Source: Falsiroseomonas selenitidurans
GTDB taxonomy: Bacteria; Pseudomonadota; Alphaproteobacteria; Acetobacterales; Acetobacteraceae
Length of the DNA stretch: 64,000 nt
NCBI RefSeq assembly: GCF_012103215.1
Contig: NZ_JAAVNE010000009.1
Location: forward strand, 80,609-144,608
Reading direction: 5' to 3'
Shown one piece after another: positions 54,574-62,998 of this stretch. How positions within the stretch are numbered: the stretch's first letter is position 1; each line of letters begins with the position of its first letter. A program made the translations under genes and the position numbers. The notes beneath the pieces are model-generated. The model made no database searches and was not told where the DNA came from. It saw nothing but the letters and a program-made list of their open reading frames with translations.

Positions 54574-55134
54574 ATGGAAGTCACCACGATCGGCCTGGAC
54601 ATCGCCAAGCGGGTGTCCCAGGCGCATGGGGTCGACGCCGTCGGTCGGGCGGTGCTGCGGCGCAAGCTGGGCCGGAGCAAGGTGCTGGACTTCTTCCGCG
54701 GCCTGCCGCCCTGCCTGGTCGGCATCGAGGCGTGCGGCACCGCACACCATTGGGCGCGCGAGATCCGCGCACTCGGCCACGCGATGCGGCTGATCCACGG
54801 CAAGACCGACCCTGCCGATGCCGAGGCGATCCGCAACGCGGTGACGCGCCCGACCATGCGCTTCGTGCCGATCAAGACGCGTGCCGAAGCAAGACAGCCC
54901 AGGCGGCAAGCTTCGCCAGCGTGGCGTCTCCAAAGCCGGTGATCGCCATCGGCGCCGTCTTCTGGTGCCCGGCGCCTCGACCGTCATCCGGCACAACCGG
55001 ACCAAGGCCGGCGGGGGCTGGCTGGCGAGCCTGGTCGGGCGACGCCCGACCAGGCTCGCCGCCGTCGCGCAGGCCAACAAGGCGGCGCGGATTGTCCGGG
55101 CGCTGCCGGCGCGCGGCGAAACCCACGACCCGCA
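54574..55134 (+). pseudogene. IS110-family transposase with large internal deletion and frameshift
   Basis: Frame 1 from ATG 54574 encodes the DEDD N-terminal domain: GLDIAK, GIEACGTAHHW and KTDPADAEAI carry the acidic residues. It stops matching after MRFVPIKT near 54885. Immediately after, another frame gives the IS110 C-terminal part: PKQDSPGGK, VSKAGDR, RRLLVPGASTVIR and ANKAARIVRALPARGE, to about 55134. The ~170 residues normally between them, including the catalytic serine region, are missing. The element cannot encode a working transposase. IS110 elements have no strong terminal repeats, so exact ends cannot be set; AGAGGAGG at 54559-54566 is the old ribosome site. Confidence 0.85.
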
Positions 55135-55439
55135 ACGCAGCGTTCCGCTTCACGCCGCAGCGCAGGACCACGAGGAGCTTCCCGCCGGCGATCGCCGCGA
55201 CCGACGGGCGCATGAGGGCCGGGGTGGCGTGATGGCACATCGGCCGAAGCCGAGGCCCGGCACAACCCGTGTAGATTCCCGCGCCCCGAGCGCGCGAAAC
55301 TGACCGGGAGCCAGGCCGCGGATGGCATCAGGGCCAGCGGTCATGAACCGCATCAACAGGCCGGACACAGGACCGCTCCCGACCGCGGCGCCGAAACGCA
55401 GCGTCGCCCTTGCACCAAAGGGCCGTCCACACAGGGCTC
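55135..55439. other. Non-coding stretch after the IS110 remnant
   Basis: I see no gene in these ~300 bp. Short frames exist on both strands but none has family motifs or a convincing start. It probably contains the right end of the IS110 element and debris from its insertion. The region ends at the stop of the PLP-enzyme gene on the minus strand. Confidence 0.4.
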
Positions 55440-56456
55440 TCAGCCCCTGGCCAGGCCCACCGCCACGGCATCGGAGTCGGCGAGCAGGCCGGGAAGGCCG
55501 CCGGAATGAACCAGCGCCGCGGCGCCGCCGGAATGAACCAGCGCCGCGGCGCCGCCGCGAGGCACCAGCCCGCCCACCGCCGCCGCCAGCCCGGCGAGGG
55601 CCTTGGCGCTGGCGGCGGGGTCCAGCACCAGACCCTCGGTCCGCGCCGCCAGGTGCACCGCCGCCAGCCCGGGCGCGCCCGGCCCATCATGGTCGGGGGC
55701 CCGTTGGTCATCCGTCAGCGTCACCGCCGCCATCGCCGCCGGCTCGTCCCAGCCCAGCAGCGCGGCGGCGCGCGCCGCCACCTGTTCCACCCAGGGCCGC
55801 AGCCGCGCCGCCGGCTGCCGCACGGAAACCCCCAGCAGCCGCACCGGCAGGCCGTAGCGGGCGAAGCCGAGCGCCAGCCCGGCAAGGCTGAGGCCGGCGC
55901 CGCAGGCCAGGACGAGCAGATCCGGCGCGCTGCCCGCGGCCTCGAAATCCGCGGCCATCTCCTCCGCCGCCAGCGCCCAGGCAGCGGCGGCCAGCGGCGC
56001 CGTCTCACCCGCCAAATGCACCAGGAAGGGGTTGCCGCCAGCCAGGCGCAGCGCCGCCGCCCGCGTTTCCAGCTGGGCGCGGATGGCCGGGTCGGAAGCG
56101 TCGGTGAAGCCGATATCGGCGCCGAACAGGCGGCACAGAAGCAGATTGCCCAGGGGCGCCTGCGCGCCATGCAGCAGCAGGTGGCAGGCCAGCCCGGCAC
56201 GCGGCGCGCAGCCGGCCAGGGCGCGGCAGAAATGCGACTGGCTGGCACCGGCCGCAAGCACCGAATCGGCCCGCGCCGCCCGCGCCGCGCCCAGGATCAG
56301 CTCCAGGCTGCGGATCTTGCTGCCGCCGAGCGCCGGCCCTGCCAGATCCTCCCGCTTCACATGCAGCCGGCCCAGGCCCAGCGCCGCGGCGAGGCGCGGC
56401 GCTGGCTGGTAGGGGGTGGGCTGGAGCAGCAGCGGGAAGCGCGGCGGGTCGGCCAT
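55440..56456 (-). CDS. PLP-dependent enzyme of the D-cysteine desulfhydrase/ACC deaminase group
   Basis: This 338-residue fold II PLP enzyme has K47 in LGGSKIRSLE as the likely Schiff-base lysine (family GGNKxRKLE). LAAGASQSHFCRAL stands where the group usually has QSNH-x-R, and ACGAGLSLAGLALG is the phosphate loop. Near the C-terminus, GGAAALVHS occurs twice in a row, from a perfect 27-bp duplication. This is the segment that normally reads HTGG and closes over the cofactor. Activity may be altered. D-cysteine, ACC or a D-amino acid are possible substrates. It is downstream of phoB on the same strand, 19 bp away. Confidence 0.8.
   Translation of the reverse strand: MADPPRFPLLLQPTPYQPAPRLAAALGLGRLHVKREDLAGPALGGSKIRSLELILGAARAARADSVLAAGASQSHFCRALAGCAPRAGLACHLLLHGAQAPLGNLLLCRLFGADIGFTDASDPAIRAQLETRAAALRLAGGNPFLVHLAGETAPLAAAAWALAAEEMAADFEAAGSAPDLLVLACGAGLSLAGLALGFARYGLPVRLLGVSVRQPAARLRPWVEQVAARAAALLGWDEPAAMAAVTLTDDQRAPDHDGPGAPGLAAVHLAARTEGLVLDPAASAKALAGLAAAVGGLVPRGGAAALVHSGGAAALVHSGGLPGLLADSDAVAVGLARG
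55501..55554. repeat. Perfect 27-bp direct duplication inside the PLP-enzyme gene
   Basis: Two identical 27-bp units lie head to tail (55501-55527 and 55528-55554), adding nine residues in frame. Perfect identity points to a recent slippage event or sequence expansion. Confidence 0.95.
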
Positions 56457-56475
56457 GCCGGCAAGGCTGGCCGGT

Positions 56476-57189
56476 TTACTCCTCGACGTCGAGGGCGTAG
56501 CCGGCCGACCGGACGGTGCGGATGATATCCGCCTGGTCGTCGCCGTTCACCGCCTTCCGCAGCCGACGGATATGCACGTCCACGGTGCGCGGCTCGACAT
56601 GGATGTCGCGTCCCCAGACGGCGTCCAGCAGCTGTTCCCGGGTGAAGACCCGGCCGGGATGCTGCAGGAAGAATTCCAGCAGCCGGTATTCGGTAGGGCC
56701 GAGATGCAGCGATCGCGAACCGCGCGTCACGCGGTGCGCGTCCTGGTCCATCACCAGGTCCTTGTAGGTCAGCCGGCCCTTCACCGGCACGGCGCCTGAC
56801 CGGCGCAGCAGGGCGCGGATGCGGGCCAGCAGCGCGTCCATGACGAAAGGCTTGCTGATGTAGTCATCCGCCCCGGTGTCCAGGGCGCGCACCGCGTCCT
56901 GGTCCTCGGTGCGGGCCGTGACCATGATGATGGGCAGGTCGCGCGTGTTCGGCCGGCGGCGGATCTGGCGGCAGACCTCGAGGCCCGAGAGCGCCGGCAG
57001 CATCCAGTCCAGCAGGATCAGGTCCGGCTTGCCTTCGGCCACGCGCATCAGCGCTTCCTGGCCGTCGGTTGCCTCCTCCACCCGGAAGCCCTGCTTCTCC
57101 AGGTTGTAGCGCAGCAAGGTCAACAGCGGCGCCTCGTCCTCGACCACCAGGATGGTCGGCTTGGCCAGGCTGCCCGTGGCGTCCGGCAT
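56476..57189 (-). CDS. phoB: Phosphate regulon response regulator PhoB
   Basis: This 237-residue OmpR-type regulator has a receiver domain with VVEDEAP near residue 15, the phosphorylated aspartate D61 in LLDWMLP, and K113 in SKPF. The C-terminal winged helix includes GPTEYRLLEFFLQHPGRVFTREQLL and RTVDVHIRRLRKAV. When phosphorylated it binds Pho boxes, one of which stands before pstS here. It is the last pho gene of the operon, 24 bp after phoU. The sensor kinase gene phoR is not in the window. Confidence 0.95.
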   Translation of the reverse strand: MPDATGSLAKPTILVVEDEAPLLTLLRYNLEKQGFRVEEATDGQEALMRVAEGKPDLILLDWMLPALSGLEVCRQIRRRPNTRDLPIIMVTARTEDQDAVRALDTGADDYISKPFVMDALLARIRALLRRSGAVPVKGRLTYKDLVMDQDAHRVTRGSRSLHLGPTEYRLLEFFLQHPGRVFTREQLLDAVWGRDIHVEPRTVDVHIRRLRKAVNGDDQADIIRTVRSAGYALDVEE

Positions 57190-57213
57190 GATCGGTCTTT
57201 CTCCGGTCCTAGC

Positions 57214-57939
57214 TTATTCCGGCGGCCGGACGACCGCATAGGCGGAACTATCCGCCTTGGGACGGTCGTCGGGCAGGCTGTCGCCCCGCACCGCGTAGTG
57301 CACGGTCTCGGCGATGTTGGTGGCGTGGTCGCCGATGCGCTCCAGGTTCTTGGCGATGAACAGCAGGTGCGTGGCGGCGGTGATGTTGCGCGGATCCTCC
57401 ATCATGAAGGTCAGCATCTCGCGGAAGATGCCGTTGTAGACATCATCCACCGGTTCGTCATTGCCCCAGACGCGCTCCGCGGCCACGGCGTCGTCGTTCA
57501 CCAGCGCGTCGATCGCGGCCTTCAGGTTCTCCTGCACCAGCCGGGCCATGCGCAGGAAGCCGTTCAGGCTGCCCAGCGTCGGCTGCTGGGTGACGATGAT
57601 GCTGCGCTTCGCCGCGTTGCGGGCGTAGTCGCCGATGCGTTCCAGGTCGTGCGCCACCTTCATGGCGGCGACGATGAAGCGCAGATCGCTGGCCATCGGC
57701 TGGCGCAGCGCCAGCAGGCGGATGCAGAAGGTCTCGATCTCGCGCTCGAGCTGGTCGAGCGCGGCGTCCCGGCTGATCACTTCCGCCGCCAGCGAGGCAT
57801 CCCGCCGGGTCAGCGCCACCGTGGCGTCGTTGACCTGGCGCTCCGCCAGCCCGCCCATGCGGGCCAGCATGTCGCGCACCTTGCGCAGCTGCTCGTCGTA
57901 GGAGCGGACGATGTGCTCGCCCTGTTGTTCCATTGGCAT
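57214..57939 (-). CDS. phoU: Phosphate signalling protein PhoU
   Basis: This 241-residue protein has two three-helix PhoU domains. Typical segments are DLRFIVAAMKVAHDLERIGDYARN in the first and LLFIAKNLERIGDHATNIAE in the second, both with the metal-binding E-R-I-G-D pattern. It links the Pst transporter to PhoR and dampens the Pho response and phosphate uptake. It lies 11 bp downstream of pstB and upstream of phoB. ATG 57939 is used; an ATG two codons later is possible. Confidence 0.95.
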   Translation of the reverse strand: MPMEQQGEHIVRSYDEQLRKVRDMLARMGGLAERQVNDATVALTRRDASLAAEVISRDAALDQLEREIETFCIRLLALRQPMASDLRFIVAAMKVAHDLERIGDYARNAAKRSIIVTQQPTLGSLNGFLRMARLVQENLKAAIDALVNDDAVAAERVWGNDEPVDDVYNGIFREMLTFMMEDPRNITAATHLLFIAKNLERIGDHATNIAETVHYAVRGDSLPDDRPKADSSAYAVVRPPE

Positions 57940-57950
57940 TGTCTGTGTCC

Positions 57951-58802
57951 TCAGCCGAAGCGGCCGGTGATGTATTCCTGCGTGCGCTTCTCGCGCGGCG
58001 CCGTGAACAGCTGCGAGGCGGGCGCCACCTCGACCAGCTCACCCAGGTAGAAGAAGGCCACCTGGTCGGCGCAGCGCGCGGCCTGCTGCATGTTGTGGGT
58101 CACGATGCAGATGGTGAAGTCGCGCTTGAGCTCGTCGATCAGCTCCTCGATCTTCAGGGTGCTGATCGGGTCCAGCGCGCTGGTCGGCTCGTCGAACAGG
58201 ATCACTTCCGGCCGCACCGCGATGGTCCGCGCGATGCACAGGCGCTGCTGCTGGCCGCCCGACAGGCCCATGGCGGAGCTCTGCAGCCGGTCCTTCACCT
58301 CGCCCCAGATCGCCGCGCGGGTCAGCGCCCATTCGATGCGGTCGTCCATCTCGGACTTCGAGAGCTTCTCGTGCAGGCGGATGCCGAAGGCGATGTTCTC
58401 GTAGATCGTCATCGGGAAGGGGGTCGGCTTCTGGAACACCATCCCGACCTTGGAGCGCAGCTCGTTCAGGTCGACCTCGGCGGCGATCATGTTGCGGCCG
58501 TCCATCATCACCTCGCCCTCGGCGCGCTGGCCGGGGTAGAGGCTGTACATGCGGTTCAGCACGCGCAGCAGCGTGGACTTGCCGCAACCGGAGGGGCCGA
58601 TCATGCCCGTCACCTGCCGGTCCGGCAGTTCCAGGTTGATCGCCTTCAGCGCCTTGTTGGCACCGTAGAAGAAATCCAGGTTGCGGACCGAGATGCGGGA
58701 GGTGGTGTTGATCACCGCCTCGGACCGGGCCTGCATGCCTCCGAAGGACTGCGTGGCGGGGGGAGCGGCGTCGTTCATGGCGGACTCGCTGGTGGTGCTC
58801 AT
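57951..58802 (-). CDS. pstB: Phosphate ABC importer ATPase PstB
   Basis: This 283-residue ATPase has Walker [10 protein letters not shown], the PstB-type [22 protein letters not shown], signature LSGGQQQR, Walker [14 protein letters not shown] and switch [13 protein letters not shown]. An N-terminal extension of about 35 residues (rich in S, T and A) precedes the ATPase core. ATG 58802 has a poor ribosome site, and the ATG at 58778 is an alternative start. It energises phosphate uptake by PstA/PstC. Confidence 0.95.
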   Translation of the reverse strand: MSTTSESAMNDAAPPATQSFGGMQARSEAVINTTSRISVRNLDFFYGANKALKAINLELPDRQVTGMIGPSGCGKSTLLRVLNRMYSLYPGQRAEGEVMMDGRNMIAAEVDLNELRSKVGMVFQKPTPFPMTIYENIAFGIRLHEKLSKSEMDDRIEWALTRAAIWGEVKDRLQSSAMGLSGGQQQRLCIARTIAVRPEVILFDEPTSALDPISTLKIEELIDELKRDFTICIVTHNMQQAARCADQVAFFYLGELVEVAPASQLFTAPREKRTQEYITGRFG

Positions 58803-58816
58803 GGAGGGGTTTTCCG

Positions 58817-59698
58817 TCACTTGCGCAGCACGCTGCGGGCCAGGATGTTCAGGATCAGCACGGCGAGCGTGATGATGAGCGCGCCGGCCCAGGCCAGCTC
58901 GATCCAGTCCTGGAAGGGCGAACCGGCGTAGGAATAGATCGTGATTGGCAGGCTCGGCATCGGTGCCGTCAGGTCGGTCGACCAGGCGTTGTTGCCGAGG
59001 CTGGTGAACAGCAGCGGCGCCGTCTCCCCGGCGATGCGGGCAACGCCCAGCAGCACGCCGGTGATGATGCCGGAGATCGCGGCGCGCCAGCAGACGGTCA
59101 CGATCATCTTCCACTTCGGCGCGCCCAGGCCGATCACCGCCTCACGCAGCGTGTTCGGGATCAGCGCCAGCATGTCCTCCGTGGTGCGCACCACCACGGG
59201 GATGATGATGATCGCCAGCGCCGCGACGCCCGCCCAGCCGGAGAAGCCGCCGAAGGGCAGCACCAGCAGCTGGTAGACGAAGAGGCCGACCAGGATCGAG
59301 GGGGCCGAGAGAAGGATGTCCGACACGAAGCGGACGACGTTGCCGAAGGCGGATCCGCGGGCGTATTCGGCCAGGTAGGTGCCGACCAGCATGCCGATCG
59401 GCGTGCCGATGATGGTGGCCAGGCCGACCTGGATCAGGCTGCCCACCATGGCGTTCAGCAGGCCGCCATTGGAGCCGGGCGGGCGCGTCACCTCGGTGAA
59501 CACCGAGAGGTTCATCGCGCCGAAGCCCTTGGCGAACAGCGTCACCAGGATGGACGCCAGCAGCACCAGGCCGATGGCGGTGGCGCCGTAGGACAGCACC
59601 CGCAGGATCAGGTCGGACCGCTTGCGGCTGCGCCCGAGCGCGGCGGCGACGGCGGCGTCCTTGGTCGGGCCGGAGGAGGCCTGGAAGGTCGTGCTCAT
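58817..59698 (-). CDS. pstA: Phosphate ABC importer permease PstA
   Basis: This 293-residue inner-membrane permease has the first helix near residues 35-58 and a [14 protein letters not shown] loop. The conserved [15 protein letters not shown] follows, then [16 protein letters not shown] (EAA loop) and [18 protein letters not shown]. About six membrane helices are visible. It begins 4 nt after pstC. Confidence 0.95.
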   Translation of the reverse strand: MSTTFQASSGPTKDAAVAAALGRSRKRSDLILRVLSYGATAIGLVLLASILVTLFAKGFGAMNLSVFTEVTRPPGSNGGLLNAMVGSLIQVGLATIIGTPIGMLVGTYLAEYARGSAFGNVVRFVSDILLSAPSILVGLFVYQLLVLPFGGFSGWAGVAALAIIIIPVVVRTTEDMLALIPNTLREAVIGLGAPKWKMIVTVCWRAAISGIITGVLLGVARIAGETAPLLFTSLGNNAWSTDLTAPMPSLPITIYSYAGSPFQDWIELAWAGALIITLAVLILNILARSVLRK

Positions 59699-59702
59699 CG
59701 GG

Positions 59703-60674
59703 TCAGGCCTTCAGACGGGAGCGGAGCAGGAAGCGCGAGAGCGCCAGCACGATGAAGGACAGAACGAACAGGATGAAGCCAAGCGCCAGCAGCGCGGACA
59801 GCTTCAGGCTGCCGATCTCGCTCTCGCCGAATTCCAGCGCGATGACCGAGGCGATGGTGTTGCCCGGGCCGAACAGCGTGGTGGTGATGCGGTTGGCGTT
59901 GCCGATGACGAAGGTGACCGCCATCGTCTCGCCCAGCGCGCGGCCGAGGCCGAGCATGATGCCGCCGGCGACCGAGATGCGGGTGTAGGGCAGGACGACG
60001 CCCTTCATCACTTCCCAGGTCGTGCAGCCAAGGCCGTAGGCGCTTTCCTTGAACACCGGCGGCACCTGCTCGAACACGTCGCGCATGGTGGCGGCGATGA
60101 AGGGCAGGATCATGATCGCCAGGATCAGCGCCGCCGTGAAGATGCCGGTGCCGAAGGGCGGGCCCTCGAACAGGAAGCCGATCACCGGCCAGGTGCCGAC
60201 GCTGTCAATCATGAAGGGCTGCACATACTGCGCCATGATCGGCGCGATCAGGAAGAAGCCCCACATGCCGTAGATGATGGAAGGCACCGCGGCGAGCAGC
60301 TCCACGGCCGTCCCGACCGGGCGGCGCAGCCAGATGGGCGCCAGCTCGGTCAGGTAGAAGGCGACACCGAAGGCCAGCGGCACGGCCAGGAGGATGGCCA
60401 GCACCGCGGTGATGATGGTGCCGTAGATGGAGACGCCGGCGCCGAAGACCTCCGTGACGGGGTCCCATTCGGTCGACCAGAGGAAGGGGATGCCGAAGGT
60501 CCGGAAGGCCGGAAGGCCGCCCAGGAACAATTCGACGATGATGCCGCCGAGCAGCAGCAGAACGAAGCCGCCGGCTGCGGTGCAGGCGGCGGCGAAGATG
60601 GTATCACCAAGCGAGGAGCTGCGTCGCGCAGGCCTCGGGATCGTGCCCACACTGGCGGTTGCGGCCTGCTGCAA
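59703..60674 (-). CDS. pstC: Phosphate ABC importer permease PstC
   Basis: This 323-residue permease partners PstA. It has TIITAVLAILLAVPLAFGVAFYL, SIIYGMWGFF, ESAYGLGCTTWEVM (EAA loop) and GGIMLGLGRALGETMAVTFVIG. The start is a TTG at 60674 preceded by CCGGAG at good distance; no ATG or GTG is better placed. The weak start may keep channel levels below the level of the PstS receptor encoded just upstream. Confidence 0.93.
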   Translation of the reverse strand: MQQAATASVGTIPRPARRSSSLGDTIFAAACTAAGGFVLLLLGGIIVELFLGGLPAFRTFGIPFLWSTEWDPVTEVFGAGVSIYGTIITAVLAILLAVPLAFGVAFYLTELAPIWLRRPVGTAVELLAAVPSIIYGMWGFFLIAPIMAQYVQPFMIDSVGTWPVIGFLFEGPPFGTGIFTAALILAIMILPFIAATMRDVFEQVPPVFKESAYGLGCTTWEVMKGVVLPYTRISVAGGIMLGLGRALGETMAVTFVIGNANRITTTLFGPGNTIASVIALEFGESEIGSLKLSALLALGFILFVLSFIVLALSRFLLRSRLKA

Positions 60675-60750
60675 GCGAATGCTCCGGTCTTTTTGTCTCG
60701 AGGCACGGAAGGAGCGTGGCGGCTTGCGCCGCCACGCCGGTTTCAGCCGA

Positions 60751-61806
60751 TCAGGCCGGCTGCCACACGGGCTGGCCGTTGACCTTGATCTCGGTCCCCC
60801 AGGCCGTCCGGATGCGGTCGGCCACGACGGTCGGGATCGGGATGTATTCCAGTTCCTGCGCCAGGCGGTCGCCGTTCTTGTAGGCCCAGTCGAAGAAGCG
60901 CATCACGGCGCGGCTGCGCTCGGCGCTCTCCGGGTTCTTCGGCAGCAGGATGAAGGTCGGCGAGACGATCGGCCAGGACTTCGCGCCCTGCTGGTCGATC
61001 AGGCTGGCCGCGAAGCCCGGGGTCGACCAGTCCGCGTTCTCGGCGGCGGCGATGAAGTTCTCCTGCACCGGCAGGACGAAGTTCCCGGCCTTGTTGCGGA
61101 TCTGCGTCGTCACCAGGCGGTTGGTGATGGCGTAGGCGTTCTCGACATAGCCGATGGCGCCACGGATGTTCTTCACCGTGCCGGCCACGCCTTCATTGCC
61201 GCGCGCGCCGGTGCCGGCGGGGAAGCGGACGGAGGTGCCGATGCCGACCTTCTCCTTCCATTCCGTGGAAACGGCGGAGAGGTAGGAGACCCACACGAAG
61301 GTCGTGCCCGAGCCGTCCGCGCGATAGACCGGCGCGATCGCCAGGTTCGGCAGGTTCAGCTCACGGTTCATCTCGACCAGCTTCGGGTCGTTCCAGCGGC
61401 GGATCTTGCCGAGATAGATGTCGGCGAGCAGCTCGCCGGTCAGCTTCATCTTCTCGTTCTCGACGCCCGGGATGTTCACGATCGCGACGAGCGAGCCCAT
61501 CACCGCCGGGAACTGCAGCAGGTTGTGCTCGTTCAGCTGCGCGACGCTCAGCGGGGCGTCGGAGGCGCCGAAATCGACCGTGCGGTTGCGGATCTGGTTG
61601 ATGCCAGCGCCCGAACCCACGGACTGATAGTTGAGGGTGATGCCGGTGGGGCCCTTCGCCGCCTCGGCCCACTTCTGGTAAACCGGGTTCGGGAAGGTCG
61701 CGCCGGCGCCGGTGATCGTCACCGCTTGGGCCATCGCGCTGCGGGCAGAGATCAGCCCGGCTCCGATCGCCGCGCCGGTACCGAGCAGAAGGGTGCGCCT
61801 GTTCAC
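60751..61806 (-). CDS. pstS: Periplasmic phosphate-binding protein PstS
   Basis: This 351-residue protein has the signal MNRRTLLLGTGAAIGAGLISARSAMAQ with a twin arginine, suggesting Tat export. Phosphate-site segments are TGAGATFPNPVYQKW at the mature N-terminus, SVGSGAGINQI, FGASDAPL and RADGSGTTFVWVSYL. The GTG at 61806 is chosen because GGAGAGAGA lies just before it; an upstream ATG would add 12 residues ahead of the signal. It heads pstSCAB-phoU-phoB, downstream of a Pho box about 100 bp away. Confidence 0.94.
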   Translation of the reverse strand: MNRRTLLLGTGAAIGAGLISARSAMAQAVTITGAGATFPNPVYQKWAEAAKGPTGITLNYQSVGSGAGINQIRNRTVDFGASDAPLSVAQLNEHNLLQFPAVMGSLVAIVNIPGVENEKMKLTGELLADIYLGKIRRWNDPKLVEMNRELNLPNLAIAPVYRADGSGTTFVWVSYLSAVSTEWKEKVGIGTSVRFPAGTGARGNEGVAGTVKNIRGAIGYVENAYAITNRLVTTQIRNKAGNFVLPVQENFIAAAENADWSTPGFAASLIDQQGAKSWPIVSPTFILLPKNPESAERSRAVMRFFDWAYKNGDRLAQELEYIPIPTVVADRIRTAWGTEIKVNGQPVWQPA

Positions 61807-61888
61807 TGTGTCTCTCTCCGGTCCTGTTTGCGTGCGGGCCATGACTCGCGCCACCACCCTGCCGGGCGGGTTCTAGGCAGCAGAGGCG

Positions 61889-61925
61889 ACCATACGATTG
61901 CAAATAAATGAAGGTTCGATGACAC
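61889..61925 (-). promoter_or_regulatory. Pho box and -10 element of the pst operon
   Basis: On the minus strand GTGTCAT (61925-61919), a 4-nt spacer and CCTTCAT (61914-61908) match the direct-repeat Pho box CTGTCAT-N4-CTGTCAT in 11 of 14 positions with the correct 11-bp period. TATGGT at 61894-61889 is a candidate -10 hexamer. PhoB bound here would replace a -35 element. The leader to pstS is about 80 nt. Confidence 0.7.
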
Positions 61926-61963
61926 CGCGCCATACAACCTTGTGGGTTGTCCATAAAGCCTGC

Positions 61964-61976
61964 CCCGCGGTGCGGG
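61964..61976 (-). terminator. Weak hairpin after the RsbW-like gene
   Basis: CCCGC at 61964-61968 pairs with GCGGG at 61972-61976, three nucleotides after the stop codon of the RsbW-like gene, followed on the minus strand by GCAGGCTTTAT. It is short for a terminator and only moderately convincing. Confidence 0.3.
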
Positions 61977-61978
61977 AT

Positions 61979-62395
61979 TCAGCCTAAGCGAATGATAAAA
62001 TCGGTGCGATTCCAGCCCGGTGTCGCCGCCGGGCCATAGACCAGCGCCGCGGTCATCCGCCGCACCAGCGCCAAGCCAAGCCCGCCGATGCGCTCCGGCC
62101 CGGGGGCCTCCGAAGGCGCCTCGCGCAAGGCCAGCGGGTCGAAGGGCACGGCCGAATCCTCCAGCACCCCGCGCAGCGTGCCGTCCTGCCAGCTCAGATG
62201 GAGCCGGGCGGCAACGGGCGGGCCGGGCCAGGCGGCGTGCTCCACCAGGTTGGCGACCAACTCCTCCACCACCAGGCGCAGCCGCAGCGTCGCCTGGGCC
62301 GGGACGCCTGCGGCCTCGGCCCAGGCCTCGGCGCGGTCCTGCGCCTCGGCCAGCGCCGACAGCCCGATGGGGATATCGAGCGTCAGGCTGTTCAA
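61979..62395 (-). CDS. RsbW-like anti-sigma factor/ATP-binding serine kinase
   Basis: This 138-residue GHKL ATPase has the N-box VVEELVANLVEHA near residue 45, a D-box region GVLEDSAVPFDP and the G-box IGGLGLALVRRM. In partner-switching modules such proteins bind a sigma factor or phosphorylate a STAS antagonist. The start is a TTG at 62395 that overlaps the STAS gene's stop (TTGA), so the two are coupled. No PP2C phosphatase gene is adjacent. Confidence 0.87.
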   Translation of the reverse strand: MNSLTLDIPIGLSALAEAQDRAEAWAEAAGVPAQATLRLRLVVEELVANLVEHAAWPGPPVAARLHLSWQDGTLRGVLEDSAVPFDPLALREAPSEAPGPERIGGLGLALVRRMTAALVYGPAATPGWNRTDFIIRLG

Positions 62396-62730
62396 GCCAG
62401 GCGGGCCATCGCCTCAGCTTCGGTGGGCACCAGCGGCAGCACGTCGTCCAGCGCCATCGCCTCCAGCACCTCCGCCACCATCGGCTGGGCACCGAACATC
62501 ACCACCGTGCCACCGCGCCGCGTCACGACGCGGGAGGAGGACAGCAGCAGGCGGATGCCGAGCGAGGAAAGGAATTCGAGCCCCGTGAGGTCGATGACGG
62601 CGCTGCGGCCGGAAGCCGCGACGGCCGCGGTGAAGCGGGTTTCCACCTGCCCCACCGTCGTCGCGTCCAGGCGCCCGACGAGAACGAGCTTGTTGGCCGC
62701 GGGGCTGATCTCAACCACTTCGAACTGCAC
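62392..62730 (-). CDS. STAS-domain anti-sigma factor antagonist (RsbV-like)
   Basis: This 112-residue single STAS domain reads LVLVGRLDATTVGQVE, VIDLTGLEFLSSLGIRLLLSSSR and GGTVVMFGAQPMVAEVL. The phosphorylatable serine is expected in LSSLG (family D-S-S/T-G). The GTG at 62730 has GGAG 7 nt upstream. It is the first gene of a two-gene switch with the RsbW-like kinase. Confidence 0.88.
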   Translation of the reverse strand: MQFEVVEISPAANKLVLVGRLDATTVGQVETRFTAAVAASGRSAVIDLTGLEFLSSLGIRLLLSSSRVVTRRGGTVVMFGAQPMVAEVLEAMALDDVLPLVPTEAEAMARLA

Positions 62731-62998
62731 TGACCGTCTCCGTAAATCGGGGCGCGGTTGTCTAGACCGGCACCCCGTCCCCGCGGCGTGACATTTTTCT
62801 GACGGTGCCGCGCGCGTCCCGGCCGGCCGCCGTCGCGGTGTCAAGGGGCCGCGTCCTCCGCCACGCGGATGCGCCGCACGCCGATGCCTTCCGCCTCCCC
62901 CGCCATGCCGGCCGCCGCGAACCGCGGCGGGGCTGGAGCGGCGGCCGCGGCTGCGCAATAAACCTCCCTCGATCCAACCCCATCCCAGGGCCCGGACC
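62731..62998. other. Divergent intergenic region between the STAS and FecR-domain genes
   Basis: No gene is supported here. A perfect dyad CCGCCGCG-AAC-CGCGGCGG lies at 62912-62930. TCTAGAC at 62760-62766 could be a -10 region for the STAS gene but no matching -35 is clear. CAATAAAC at 62956-62963 is the only AT-rich spot before the FecR-domain gene. I see nothing else. Confidence 0.35.

Noticed and set aside
55135..55439. Possible small genes in the gap after the IS110 remnant.
   Set aside because: Short frames on both strands lack ribosome sites and recognisable motifs; probably insertion debris.
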